This document shows, piece after piece, positions 11,214 to 23,321 of a stretch of DNA of 64,000 nucleotides. The notes beneath the pieces were generated by a model. That model saw only the letters and a program-made list of their open reading frames with translations. It was not told where the DNA came from and made no database searches. The position numbers and the translations under genes are program-made. This DNA is from Hordeum vulgare subsp. vulgare (Eukaryota; Streptophyta; Magnoliopsida; Poales; Poaceae), in assembly GCF_904849725.1 (NCBI RefSeq), contig NC_058524.1, positions 552,919,763-552,983,762 on the forward strand, written 5' to 3'. Each line of letters starts with the position of its first letter. Position 1 is the first letter of the stretch.

Positions 11214-14129
11214 AACTCCTGCTCGTCCTCGAGTAGGGAAGTGATAAAGACTGAATTTTTGATGTGGAATGCTAGCTAGCATAGTTGTCCTTTGTAACTT
11301 CTTTCATGTGACATGAATGTTCAGATCCGTAAGATTCAAAACAATAGTTTCTATTGACATGAAAACAATAATACTTCAAGCAAACTAGCAAGGTAATCAT
11401 GAACTTTCGAAATAACAAGGCCAAAGAAAGTTATCCCTACAAAACCATATAGTCTGGCTATGCTCCATCATCCTGACACAACGAATTTAAATCATGCACA
11501 ACCCCGGTATTGGCCAAGTAATTGTTTTCGCACTCTGACTTTCTCAAACCTTTTTCAACTCTCACGCAATACATGACGTGAGCCATGGATATAGGACTAT
11601 AGGTGTAATAGAGTGTGGTGGAGGTTGTGAGACAAAAAGGAGGAGATGGTCAGATTGACTCGGCATATCAAAGGGCTATGGAGATTCCCATCAATAGATA
11701 TCAATGTGAAAGAGTAGGGATTACCATGCAATGGATGCACTAGAGCTATAAGTATGTGAAAGCTCAAAAGGAGAACTAGTGGGTGTGCATCCAACTTGCT
11801 TGCTAACGAAGACCTAGGGCAATTTTGAGGAAGCCCATCATTGAAATCTACAAGCCAAGTTATATAATAAATATTCCCACTAGCATATGGTGGTGACAAA
11901 ACAAGAGACTCTCAATCATGAAGAACATGGTGCTATTATGAAGCACAAGTGTGGAAAGAGATAGTAGCATTGTCCCTTCCCTCTTTTTCTCTCTTTTTTT
12001 GTTTGGCTCTTTGGCCTCTTTCCATATCTCTCTTCATTTTTTTCTGTGGGCAACTTTGGCCTCTTTTTTTATTTCCTCACATGGGACAATGCTCTAATAA
12101 TGGTGATCATCACACTTTTATTTACTCACAGCTCAAAGCTTAGAACGATGATGACTCTATAGGGAATGCCTCCGGTAGTGTACCGGGATGTGCAACGATC
12201 TAGCTTGGCGTATGACATTGAAACATCTCGCTAGCTATCTTACGATCATGCAATGGCAATATGAGAGTGACGGCACAAGTCATGAGACGGAACGGTGGGA
12301 TTTGCATGGCAATATTATCTCGGAATGGCTATGAAAATGCCATAGTAGGTAGGTATGCTGGCTGTTTTGAAGAAGGCATAAGGTGGGTTTGTGCACCAGC
12401 GAAAATTGCCGGCACTAGAGAGGCTAGAAAAGGTGGAAGGTGAAAGTGCATCTATACCATGGACTCACATTAGTCATGAATAACTCACATACTTGTTGCG
12501 GAAGTTTTTATTAGTAATCGAAACAAAGTGCTAAACGCATACTCCTAGGGGAAGGGTTGGTAGATGTTAACCATCGCGCGATCCCGACCGCAACAAAAAG
12601 GATGACAATCAATAAATCAATTATGCTCCGACTTCCTAACATAGCGGTTCACCATACGTGCATGTTACAGGAACTACTAACTTCAACACAAGTATTTCTA
12701 GATTCACAACACCCTACTAACATAACTCTTAATATTACCAAATCCACTTCTCAAAACTAATTGAGAGGAATCAAACTTCTCTTTCTACTCAATGCACATG
12801 AAGATGGAAGTTTTATTGTATCCTATTTGGGTACCTATCACCTTTGGGACTACTTTCATAGCACAAGCCAACTACCAAGTTACGCACCGCCGTGCACTAA
12901 AAGAACTAAGTGAAGCACATAGAGCAAAATTGTCTAGCTCAAAAGATATAAGTGAAGCACAAAGAGTATTCTAGCAAATTCACGATGAGTGCGTGTCTTT
13001 CTCAAAAGGTGTGCTGCAAGGATGATTGTGACACAACAAAAAGAAAAGACTCCTACGATACAAGACGCTCCAAGCAAACCACATATCATGTGGTCAATAA
13101 AAATATAGCTCCAAGTAATGTTACCGATGTATTGAAGACGAAAGAGGGGATGCCTTCCCGGGGCATCCCCAAGCTTAGGCTTTGTGGTGTCCTTGAATTT
13201 GGTTTGGGATGCGTTGGGCATCCCCAAGCTTGAACTTTTTCCACTCTTTATCCCTTTGTCCATGAGAACATCACCCAAAACGTGAAAACTTGACAACACA
13301 AAACTTAAACAGAAACTCGTGATATCATTAGCACAAGAAAACAAACTACCAGCACTTGAGGTACTGTAGCAATCTTGATTTCTATTTATATTGGTGTTAG
13401 ATTACTATATTATCACTTTTCCATGGCTAGTACCCCCGATACTATCCATAGTTTCATCAAAACAAGCAACCAACACAACAAAAAACAGAATCTATCAAAA
13501 ACAGCCAGTTTGTAGCAATTTGTATACTTCATATACTTATGGTACCTCAAAAATTCTTAAAACTTACGGCAGCCTGGGAAAAAGGCATATCAACCAGCAG
13601 AAAAAATAATCAACTCAAAAGCTCTTTCTGGATAAAAATAAAAATAATTTCGTGAGCGAAAAGTTTCTGTCTTTTTCCAGCAGGATCAAACAACCAACAC
13701 CAAACTAGTCATAAAGGTTTTGCTTGGCTCAAACAAAAAAAAGAAACACAAAAGACACAATAATAACAGAATTATGATGGTGTGGAAGCAACACAACAGA
13801 ATGTAAGAAGAAAAGATAAATTCATTGGGTTGCCTCCCGACAAGCGCTATTGTTTAACGCCCTTAGCTAGGCATAAGGCGATTTCAATGATGCTCACATA
13901 AAAGACAAGAATTGAAGCACAACGAGAGCATCATAAACCATGTGAAAATCACATCTAAGTCTAACATACTTCCTATGCATAGCATTTTATAGGAAAACAG
14001 ATTGTCAAGACAACCAATAGTTACCATATGCAAGGAAGAAGAAAGAAACAATAGCAATCTCAACATAACGAGAGGTGATTTAGTGATATGAAAGTTTCTA
14101 CCACAATATTTTCCTCTCTCATAACAATT
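11214..14129 (-). other. Y 3' untranslated region
   Basis: About 2.9 kb with no supported gene. It is homologous to the 3' part of W (from about 48530 on). It contains pyrimidine-rich tracts (11965-12080) and two extra copies of the polypurine-type motif CATCCCCAAGCTT (13164-13176, 13219-13231). A purine-pyrimidine inverted repeat surrounds 13145-13170. Confidence 0.7.
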
Positions 14130-14622
14130 TTATGTGGGATCGTAATCAAATTCAACAATATAGCTATCACAAAGGATATTCTTTTCATGATCCACATGCA
14201 TGCAAAGTTGACGCTCTTCAAAAATAGTGGGATTATCATCAACTAAAGTCATGACTTCTCCAAACCCACTTTCAATATTATTGCAAATATCATATTCATC
14301 ATGAGGCTTAGACAAACTTTCAGGATCATAAGAAAAATCATTACCCCAATCATGATCATTGCAATAAGTAGTGGACAAAGAAAAACTAGCATCCCCAAGC
14401 TTAGGGTTTTGCATATTTTTAGCATGATTGACACTAATAGGATTTATAGTGAAACCATTGCAATCATGCTTTTCATTCAAGAAGCCCTCGTCAATCACGA
14501 TTTTCAGATTCACGCATCTCAAGAAAAACTCCATAGAGATAGTCAAGTGCACTCAACTCACTAGGAAATTGTCCATCATAGTTTGGTATTTTGAAAAGAC
14601 TAGCAAGTGGATGAGGATCCAT
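14130..14622 (-). pseudogene. Y acidic ORF of unknown function, frameshifted
   Basis: The minus strand has an ATG at 14622 opening a 43-codon frame (MDPHPLASLFKIPNYDGQF at its start, stop at 14491). A second overlapping frame then runs to 14130 and is rich in D, E and N (for example SYDPESLSKPHDEYDICNN). Together they look like one reading frame broken near 14500. I recognise no domain. A copy of the AAGCTTGGGGATGC motif lies inside at 14390-14402. The position, first frame after the leader, is where gag would be expected. Confidence 0.5.
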
Positions 14623-14837
14623 ATCAATAGATTTTCAGCAAGCGAAGATGCAAGCATATTGAAGGCATATAGCACACAAGCAAAGGAAAGGCAAACGAAA
14701 AAGGCAAATATTTTTGTAAATTTTTATTTTTCCCAAGTGGGGGAGAGGAAAACGAGAGGCAAAAGGCAAAAAAGTAAATGCAAGAGATAAGTTTGTGACA
14801 ATTACTTGGATGAGCTTCAGTTAGAAAAATCCCCGGT

Positions 14838-17800
14838 TGTAACATCCCAAATTTCCTAATTGGGAATGTTTTACATTGTAGCTAAGCATCTATGCATATC
14901 GTTTTAAATAAAGTTTGCATTTGAATTCTTTCGACTTTTGCTTTTGCATTTCTATTTTTCTTCACATGAGAAATGCCGGGAAACAATCTCTTACACGCAA
15001 GAGAGAGAGCGGAGGAAAATGACCCTCCAAAATGTGAGGCATCTCTGAAATATTTGGAGCCAAGAAAGCCAAAGTTTTATCGTGAAAATAATTGCCAAAA
15101 AGAAATAAAGCATTTAGGGGATTTTCTGAAAAACATTTTTTTTAAGTTTTTATTTTTGCCTTGGAAAAATGTTAATCGAGTAGAGGATATTTTTCTGATT
15201 TTTTTGGTATATAATACCCCTATTTTAGGATTTTATTTACCTGCCTTTTTATTTGTTTTACTTCCTATTTTAGAAAAATAGGAAAGTTAGTTTTTTTTTA
15301 GAAACCGCACCGGCGCCAGATAGGCCGTGTGGGCCGAATCCCACTCGCCGGATCCGAATCCTTTCAGGATCGGGTGGCCGATCCCCTGCGCCCCTCTCTC
15401 CTATCACTGACCCGTGGGCCCCAGCGCCGACCCGATCTTCCCCAAGCTCCTTCCTTCCCTCGAGCCGAGCTCCTTCCTTCCCTCGCCGGACCGCCACCAG
15501 ATCCTCCTCGATCTCCCTGACCCTTCCCTCCCGAGCACTCATCTCCCCCTATAAAAGCTCCCCTACCCCTCCTCGACCCGTTCCACCCTCGAGAAACCCT
15601 CGCCGTGCCGTGAGCTCACCGCCAGACCTCGCCGAAGTTCGCCACAGCCACCGCGCCATTGCCATGGCCCCACTCCTCCCCGACATCCCCGACCTCTCCT
15701 CGCGCCACCAGCGTGCCCGCCGCCATCGTCCGCATCGACTGGAGCTTCTGCCGCCGCCGGAGACCCCCTGGAGCGCCACCCACGACCACACCCGAGCCGC
15801 CGCCGCCGTCAAGCCCTCGCCGGAGAACTCCCACGCCGATGAGCACCCCACCCTCCTCCACCGTTAGATCAAGAACCAACGATGTAGATTAGAAACGAGG
15901 TACCCCTTCGATTTTTAAATAAAAAACCCGAACGATTTTCTACCCCACTTATTTTTAGCCTTAGATTTTCTTAAGTTTCGGCCGTTTGTTAAGTTTCCCA
16001 CAGCACTCACACCCCTTAACAAACCAGGGACTACCACGTATCGGTTAGAATCTGTTTTCCTTTTTCTGTTTCATTCCAAAACAGAAAAGTTTCAATTTTG
16101 TTTTGAGCATAGTTTTTGATCCCGAATTCCAATGGAGTTGAAACTTGTTCCAGTAGATCACAATTTTTCTGTAGTTTCTAAAAACATATAATTTGTCTAT
16201 GTTTGAAATTTTCAAATTTGAATTAGATCAGATTTAGTTTAAACCTTGTTTTGCTTATTCCAGGAGTTTAAAAATGATTTTGATTTGATTCTTTTTGCTA
16301 CTGCTTCCTAGTGATTATATCTTACTGTGGTATAAGTTTAAAAAAAATTAAATATTTTTACTTGGGTTTTTCACAGAAACAAGTTTCTGCCTTAGTGACG
16401 TAGAGTGAATTCTTTCACTTAGGCCATAGCAAATTTTTACTTGTGATGTTATTTTTACTTGCTGTTTGATTGTAGTGCTTATGGTGTGTATTTGTTTTTA
16501 TCGATAGATCACCCGGAGTGCGAAGCTTGTTACTTAGAAGCGCTCGATCAAGACAAGTACCATCAAGGCAAGTCATTTTGATCATACTATTTCCTATGTT
16601 TTTCGATGCATGGTAGTTTCACCTTTCTTTGCCCAATTGCATGCTGCTTAGGTACTTGGAAATTGTAGTATAGGTTGTAGTATCATGTGGTAGGCACACA
16701 ACAACCCCGATACTTGGCCCCGGGACGACATATTTCATATTGCTATGCTTGAGTAGACGGGATTTCGGTTGAGTGTATAACACGAGTGATGCGAGGTTGA
16801 TTAAATAACCAAGACCGGTTAAGACAAGATTTTCAAGACCTCGGATGCAATGCAACTCTGGGTGAAGGACGGTTGATCGGCTCCCTGGAGAAACCAGTGG
16901 ATGACCCGGGATGCTGGAGACGGCCATGACATCTTGCGGAAAGCTTCACCCAGGCTAGAAGAGACGGACGGAGGCTTCAAGACCCAAGGCTTACCTGCAC
17001 AGCCACAAGTCATTATGGGCTCTGGCTTGGTTGGACAACACGGCGACTCCGGACAGGCGGTGCTAGCAGATGTAGAAGAACGGTAGGAATGGATGGGAAC
17101 CGACAGGGATTCAGAGGGACCCGTTGAAAGACCATGTTTTGATCATCCGGTCTTCAAACACCTTGAAGTGCGAGGACATACACGGAGGCGATCAAATCTT
17201 GTGGGGAACGTGTGCAAAACTCTGCAGAGTGCCCAACCTAATCGATTAGCCGTGTCCATGGTCATGGACAACTTGAGCCGAAGGCATTGAAATTCCCCTG
17301 AACTCTCGACACAACTTAATAATGATGTGGGTATTAACAACAACTCGGGTACGAGAATTGGTTGGCGGGACCATCTCGTTAACAACAAACAATGTAGTAA
17401 TATTTTTCTTTCAACCCCTCTTGTTGTAGGATAAAATTGGCTTTATGCAAAACTTATAGCCCCACCTACCAAATATGCATGTAGAGATAGTTGATTATTA
17501 TTTTTACCCCTCTCTTTGATGACTTGCCGGCATATTCCATATGATGACCTACACGGCTGCAAGATATCATGTTGCAGAGTACTTTTCCGACCAGGAGTGA
17601 CTCTACGATCTACGCTCAACGACATGCCCTGGAGTCGGATGGACTCGTCTACCTGATGCTTCCGCTAGTCTTTGTTAGATATCTCATGAGATGGCCTTCA
17701 GCCACTTTATTGTAATCCATTATTGTAATAAAGTACTCGTTATGAGATTTTGATTAATAAAGTTGTGTGATTGAACTCTTGAATATATACATTAATGTAC

Positions 17801-17876
17801 TGAGTGTGTACCAGCATGATCTTGGGATGGTACGGAAACACCAGAGGCTTGAGTCGTCTTGAGTCGGGTCGCTACA
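14838..17876 (+). repeat. Chromovirus 5' LTR
   Basis: A 3,039-bp LTR starting TGTAACATCC and ending GTCGCTACA, with TATA box TATAAAAG at 15550-15557. The GC-rich part downstream (15600-15870) gives proline/arginine-rich ORFs on both strands that are U5/leader sequence and not genes. The rest is AT-rich with no coding signal. Confidence 0.95.
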
Positions 17877-17880
17877 GGAA

Positions 17881-17893
17881 TGGTATCAGAGCC
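17881..17893 (+). promoter_or_regulatory. Chromovirus primer-binding site
   Basis: TGGTATCAGAGCC lies 4 bases after the 5' LTR end and matches the complement of the initiator tRNA-Met 3' end, the usual primer of chromoviruses. Confidence 0.93.
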
Positions 17894-18023
17894 AGGGTGA
17901 CCGTAGGACGTAACCTCTAGGAATGTAAAAGCCTTAGGAAGAAAACTATTTTCTTATGTCTATAAATCCTCTATTTCCTCTTATGATCATTTCTGACTTC
18001 TCTCCGATTTTCCAATGTTTTAG

Positions 18024-18699
18024 ATGGCCACCTTCATCCCCGTTAAGTTCACGGAGTTTTGCCAGCCCGACGCCAATATGCCTTTCGGAAAGGAGCTGGT
18101 ATAGATCACCAAGGACTTGAGGATTGCTCTGCCGACTATCACAGGGAAGCCGACTTCGTCTTACCCGGAGGATTCACACTACAGGATCGAGGTGCACGTT
18201 CCCGGAAGGACATTCGAGCCGCGCACTAAGCCGGTGGATTTCAAGTTCATCGCACCCAACTGGATTCTTGGAAGGGACATGGTGGTCCATTGTACAGAGG
18301 CTGCCCTATTTCCCCAGACCTATTCAGGATATCCCGGAGAAGAGAAGACGGAGAAATCATCTCAAGCAAGACCAAGGACGCTCTCCTGTCTTATGCCCAA
18401 ACCTTGGAGAAGCACAGTGGGACTCTGGAGCATCGTCTGATCAAGGACGCCAGGAAGATCAAGCAACTGTCGCTCCGCGAACTCGAAGAAGCAGCCCGGG
18501 AAGCCCACTATGAGAACGAACTGGAGGTGAAGGACTTTCTGGAGAGGATCGAGAAGCTGAAGATCGAGTTGCATACCTGGAGGAGGAACTGGACATGGGC
18601 GAGAACCTTCATCCCGAAGGTGACGTAGCCCCCTTGATCAGCAATGACGAGGACTATGAAGAAAGCTCCACCGAAGGACCCATCACCATGCTTTTCTGA
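18024..18699 (+). pseudogene. Accessory ORF in chromovirus leader, unknown function
   Basis: A frame of about 225 codons precedes gag. It starts MATFIPVKFTEF at 18024, has CAG-to-TAG like nonsense at 18102, shifts frame near 18290-18340, continues with an alanine/glutamate/lysine-rich helical stretch (SLRELEEAAREAHYENEL, probable coiled coil) and ends in an acidic tail TEGPITMLF with TGA at 18697. Phrase-level coherence across frames suggests one former protein. I do not recognise a family; it is separate from gag, which has its own start at 18912. Confidence 0.55.
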
Positions 18700-18911
18700 G
18701 GAGGACACTTAGACTAGACCACCAAATTTATTTTATCGTTAAACGCTTAGGCCGATGTTTAGGTTATCGAATTTTGTATCCCTGTGTGAACCTTTGTGAT
18801 GGTATTGAATAAAATGTGTGGTGTGATACTTGTTTGTTGCATTTCATATGGGTAGTGTAATTACTCTTAGACCATTATTCTATGCTAATCTCACCCCTCT
18901 ACAAACATCAG

Positions 18912-19980
18912 ATGCCTCCGAGACGTGCCCCTACCTCCAAGTTTCTGCCGGAACTCACCCAGTTGATTCAGCAACAGAATACCCTGATGCAGCTGATCAT
19001 CCAGAACCAGAACAATAACAACAACCATCATCCACCCCAGGCCGACAATCTCACCCGTTTGCTGAGGTTGAACCCTCCGACTTTCTCCAGCAGCATTGAG
19101 CCCATTGTGGCAGATGATTGGCTCCGCAAGATGGAGCGGGAACTTATCACTGCTGGTTGTACTGAAGCTGAGAAGGTGCACTTTGCCGCACATCAACTTG
19201 AAGGCCCTGCAGCTGCATGGTGGGAGAACTACACCACCACATACCCCATTGCTGGAGTCACTTCGGATTAGTTCAAGCAAGCCTTCCGTACTGCACATGT
19301 CTCAGTTGGTGCAGTGAGTCTGAAGAAGCATGAGTTTCGCAACTTCGCTAGGGAAATCGCTCTATGGCTCAGTATGTCGATGAATTCAGCATGCTCGCCC
19401 GTTATGCACCTGGAGATGTGGCCGATGATGCGGCCAAGCAGGAAAAGTTCTTGGAGGGACTCAATGATGAGCTGAGCATTCAGCTGACTGTAGCCACCTT
19501 CAACAACTACCAGGAGCTGGTAGATAAGGCCCTCATCTTGGAGGGGAAACACCAGCACATGGAGAACCGCAAGCGGAAGTATGGGAATGGAAAGTTCAAC
19601 TCCGGCACTCAGCAGAAGCCTCGCTAAACCCCCTATTCAGGGAATACTGGGACTGGATCCGGTAAGTTTGGAGGACATGTCCAGCATAACCACCCAGTGC
19701 ACAACCATGGAGGCCACAACCATGGAGGAAATGGGAACCACCGCAACAACAACAACTTCAAGAATGGCGGTACTGGCACTCAGCAGCATTCAGCTCCAGC
19801 TCAGAAGGATCTGAATCACATCACTTGCTTCAAGTGTCAGAAGATGGGACACTATGCCACTGAATGTCCCCAGAACAAGCAGGGAAATGGAAACGGCAAC
19901 GGCAACTCTGCAGCAAAGAAGCCCAATCCTTTTCCTCGAGCTCAGGTGAATCACATTGATGTTGAAGAGGTCTATGATCA
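18912..19980 (+). pseudogene. Chromovirus gag with CCHC zinc knuckle
   Basis: Starts MPPRRAPTSKFL; a gag core follows (DDWLRKMERELITAGC, AAWWENY, AQYVDEFSMLARYAP), then a histidine/asparagine/glycine-rich linker and the knuckle [15 protein letters not shown] beginning at 19825. TAG at 19269 interrupts the core (a tryptophan is expected), a frameshift occurs near 19350, and TAA lies at 19625. Gag forms the virus-like particle and packages RNA in the cytoplasm. Confidence 0.9.
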
Positions 19981-20400
19981 CCCCGATACTGTGCTTGGTA
20001 AGTTTTTGCTAAATTCACGTCTAGTATTGGAACTTTTTTATTCCGGTGCAACGCATTCATTCATATCAAGGGTAGTTGTGGAAAAGTATAGTTTGCCAAC
20101 TAGAACCCTCAGCCAGCCTATTAAGGTCAGTTGCCCAGGACGCATGATGACAGCCGGGATAGGATGCCATGCTTTGAGTCTCAACATCGGGAACCATAAT
20201 TTTCCCACCGACCTCATTGTATTAGAGTCCCAGGGATTGGATGTAATCCTAGGCATGGATTGGTTGGCCAAGTATGAAGGGAATATTGATTGTGCCCTTA
20301 AGTCTATTTTTCTCACCACCCCCGAGCAAAAGCGGATTAAGTACGTGTCTCAGCGCCCGACACGGAGTAAGCGAGTAAACTCTCTCACGGGAGTAGTCCA
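19981..20400 (+). pseudogene. Chromovirus aspartic protease, catalytic Asp lost
   Basis: The retropepsin follows gag in the same frame as the knuckle. The active-site motif reads [11 protein letters not shown] where DSGA is expected, so the catalytic aspartate is tyrosine (codon 20039-20041). The C-terminal VILGMDWL motif is intact. The enzyme would have been inactive. Confidence 0.88.
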
Positions 20401-21910
20401 GGAGGAAGTACCGATTGTACAAGAGTACCCAGATGTATTTCCGGAGGAATTGCCGCGCATGCCACCTGATAGAGAGATTGAGTTCCTGATCGAGCTATTT
20501 CCCGGAACAGCCCCGATATCCAAGAGACCCTATCAGATGCCCGCAAATGACTTGGTAGAAATCAAGAAGCAAATTAAGGAGTTGTTGGAGAAAGGGTATA
20601 TTCGCCCAAGTTCTTCACCTTGGGGAGCCCAAGTGCTCTTGGTTGAAAAGAAGGATAAGTCATTGAGAATGGTTGTCGATTATCGTGCATTGAATGAGGT
20701 GACCATCAAGAACAAGTACCCCTTGCCGATGATCAATGATCTGTTTGACCAGTTAGTTGGAGCCCGAATATTCTCCAATATCGATCTTTGATCCGGGTAT
20801 CATCAGTTCAAGATTCGTGAACAGGATATACCCAAGACAGCCTTCACCACTCGGTACGGCTTGTATGAGTACACGATCATGTCATTTGGACTGACTAATG
20901 CTCCGGCATATTTTATGAATCTGATGAACAAGGTATTTATGGAATACTTGGACAAGTTTGTCGTGGTGTTCATCGATGACATACTGATATTCTCCAAGAA
21001 CGAAGAGGAACACAAGGAACATCTATGACTAGTTCTAGAGAAACTTCGAGAGCATAACCTGTATGCAAAGTTTAGCAAATGTGAGTTTTGGTTGAAGGAA
21101 GTCGGATTCCTCGGACATGTCATCTCAGGAGAAGGAATAGCAGTGGACCCTGCCAAGGTCGCAGCAGTCACCGAATGGGTAGCACCTACTTCAGTCAAAG
21201 AGATCCGCAGTTTCCTCGGACTTGCCGGATATTACCGGAGGTTCATTGAGAATTTCTCAAAGATCGCCAAGCCCATGACAGAGTTGTTGAAGAAGGAGTC
21301 CAAGTATGTTTGGACTGAGGAATGTGAAACCAGTTTTCAAGAGATGAAGAAACGCCTGGTTACAGCCCCAGTGCTGATATTGCCGAACATTCGGAAGGAT
21401 TTCCAAGTTTACTGTGACGCTTCTCGTCAAGGACTCGGAGGAGTGCTCATGCAAGAAGGTAAAGTTGTAGCCTATGCATCCAGACAGCTCAGACCCCATG
21501 AGTTGAATTACGCCACACATGACTTGGAACTAGCAGCCGTAGTGCACGCTCTTAAGACCTGGAGACATTTCTTGATCGGAAATAGTTGTGATGTTTACAC
21601 TGATCACAAGAGCCTGAAATATATCTTCATGCAGAAGGACTTGAACCTCAGACAGATGTGATGGCTAGAATTGATCAAGGACTATGACATGAGATTTCAT
21701 TATCACCCAGGCAAGGCAAATGTTGTAGCCGATGCGTTGAGCCGCAAGAGTTATGTGAACACACTCATAGCAGGAGGGTTACCCCAGGAGTTAGCCGATG
21801 ATCTCCGAGAGCTCAAATTGGAAATAGTTCCAAGAGGATTTGTTGCCACACTAGAAATTCAGTCCACTTTGACAGAACCGCGAACCACAGAAATCAGACA
21901 AGGAGATAGC
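20401..21910 (+). pseudogene. Chromovirus reverse transcriptase and RNase H
   Basis: RT blocks are legible: [30 protein letters not shown], the catalytic [10 protein letters not shown], then [12 protein letters not shown]; RNase H follows with [34 protein letters not shown] and [10 protein letters not shown]. In-frame TGA codons interrupt it at 20789, about 21026 and 21659; each replaces an arginine expected in this family. The reading frame is otherwise continuous with protease until a shift near 21900. Confidence 0.93.
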
Positions 21911-22979
21911 TGAGATTAAGCAGAAAATGAAAGACGGGAAGGCTAAAGGTTTTCGTGAGGATGAACACGGAACTTTACGGTTTGAGGATCGCATTTATGT
22001 GCCCAATGATCCCGAACTCAGGAAGTTGATACTTCAGGAGGCCCATGATTCCCCGTACTCGATACACCCCGGCAACACCAAGATGTATCTGGATCTGAAA
22101 GAAAGTTTCTGGTGGACAGGAATGAAGAAAGACATTGCCGAGTTCCTAGCAATATGCGATGTTTGTCAGCGAGTAAAAGCCGAGCATCAGAAGCCAACAG
22201 GTTTGCTCCAACCTCTGCCGATACCTGAGTGGAAATGGGAAAGCTTGGTATGGACTTCATCACAGGATTACCCAGGACCCGTTCTGGCTATGATTCTATT
22301 TGGGTTGTGGTCGATCGTTTGACCAAGGTAGCTCACTTCATTCCTGTGAAGACTACTTACACGAGTACCAAGCTGGCCAAGATATATATGACCAGGATCG
22401 TATGTCTGCACGGAGTACCGAAGAGTATTGTGTCAGATAGAGGGACTGCATGAAACCTTCGGAACGAGATTGGAGTTCAGTACAGCTTTTTACCCATAGA
22501 CAGATGGACAGACCGAGAGAGTCAATCAGATTCTGGAGGACATGTTGAGAGCTTGCGCACTAGACTATGGGTCTAGTTGGGATGACAATTTGCCTTATGC
22601 CGAGTTCTCATACAACAACAGCTACCAGACCAGTCTGAAGATGGCCCCTTTCGAAGCTCTATACGGAAGGAGGTGCAGAACACCGTTGATGTGGGATGGA
22701 GTTGGAGACCGACAACTTTTTGGTCCCGACCTTATCCGAGATTCAGAAGAGAAGGTCAAGCTAATTTGTGACCGACTCAAGATAGATCAGTCCAGGCAGA
22801 AGAGTTATGCTGACAACAAACGCAAGGAAGTAACATACGAAGTGGGAGACCGAGCATATCTTCGGGTGTCTCCACTTCGAGGAATCAAGAGATTCGGTGT
22901 GAAAGGAAATTTAGCACCCCGATTCATTGGCCCCTACAAAATTCTTGAACGTAGAGGCGAAGTTGCATATAAATAGGAA
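21911..22979 (+). pseudogene. Chromovirus integrase
   Basis: Contains the zinc-binding region (HPGNTKMYLDLKESFWW, CDVCQRVKAEHQ), catalytic-core phrases MDFITGLPRTRSG, HGVPKSIVSDRG and TDGQTERVNQ, which supply the D, D and E of the DDE triad, and the C-terminal LRVSPLRG region. Shifts occur near 22238 and after 22450; TAG codons break it at about 22497 and near 22976. Confidence 0.92.
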
Positions 22980-23309
22980 CTGCTGGAAGGATTGTCCAGA
23001 GTTCATGATGTCTTCCATGTTTCCGAGTTGAAGAAATGCCACGCTGAGATGGCCGATGTTCCGTTGAGAGATACAGTGCCCCTAGAGGCCATACAGCTTG
23101 ACAGTGATCTCACGTATGAGGAGAAACCCGTCAGGATTCTCGAGACTGCCAAAAGAGTTACCAGCAGCAAGATCATCAAGTTCTGCAAGGTGTTGTGGAG
23201 CCACCACACCGAGGAAGAAGCCACCTGGGAACGAGAAGAGGATCTTCGTCGAGACCACCCGCACCTATTTTGTAGCCAACCCGAATCTCGAGGGCGAGAT
23301 TCATCTTAA
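22980..23309 (+). pseudogene. Chromovirus integrase C-terminus and chromodomain
   Basis: The last frame reads RVHDVFHVSELKK followed by a chromodomain-like block: VRILETAKR, KIIKFCKVLW and EATWEREEDLRRDHPHLF, ending TAA at 23307. Chromodomains of this clade are thought to guide integration toward particular chromatin. The nonsense codon before it separates it from the integrase core. Confidence 0.88.
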
Positions 23310-23321
23310 GGTGGGTAGGTT
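23308..23321 (+). promoter_or_regulatory. Chromovirus polypurine tract
   Basis: AAGGTGGGTAGGTT directly precedes the 3' LTR start TGTAACATCC. Confidence 0.8.

Noticed and set aside
18882..18911. Upstream start for chromovirus gag at 18882
   Set aside because: The 18912 ATG (MPPRRAP) fits the family start better; the extra codons lack gag character.
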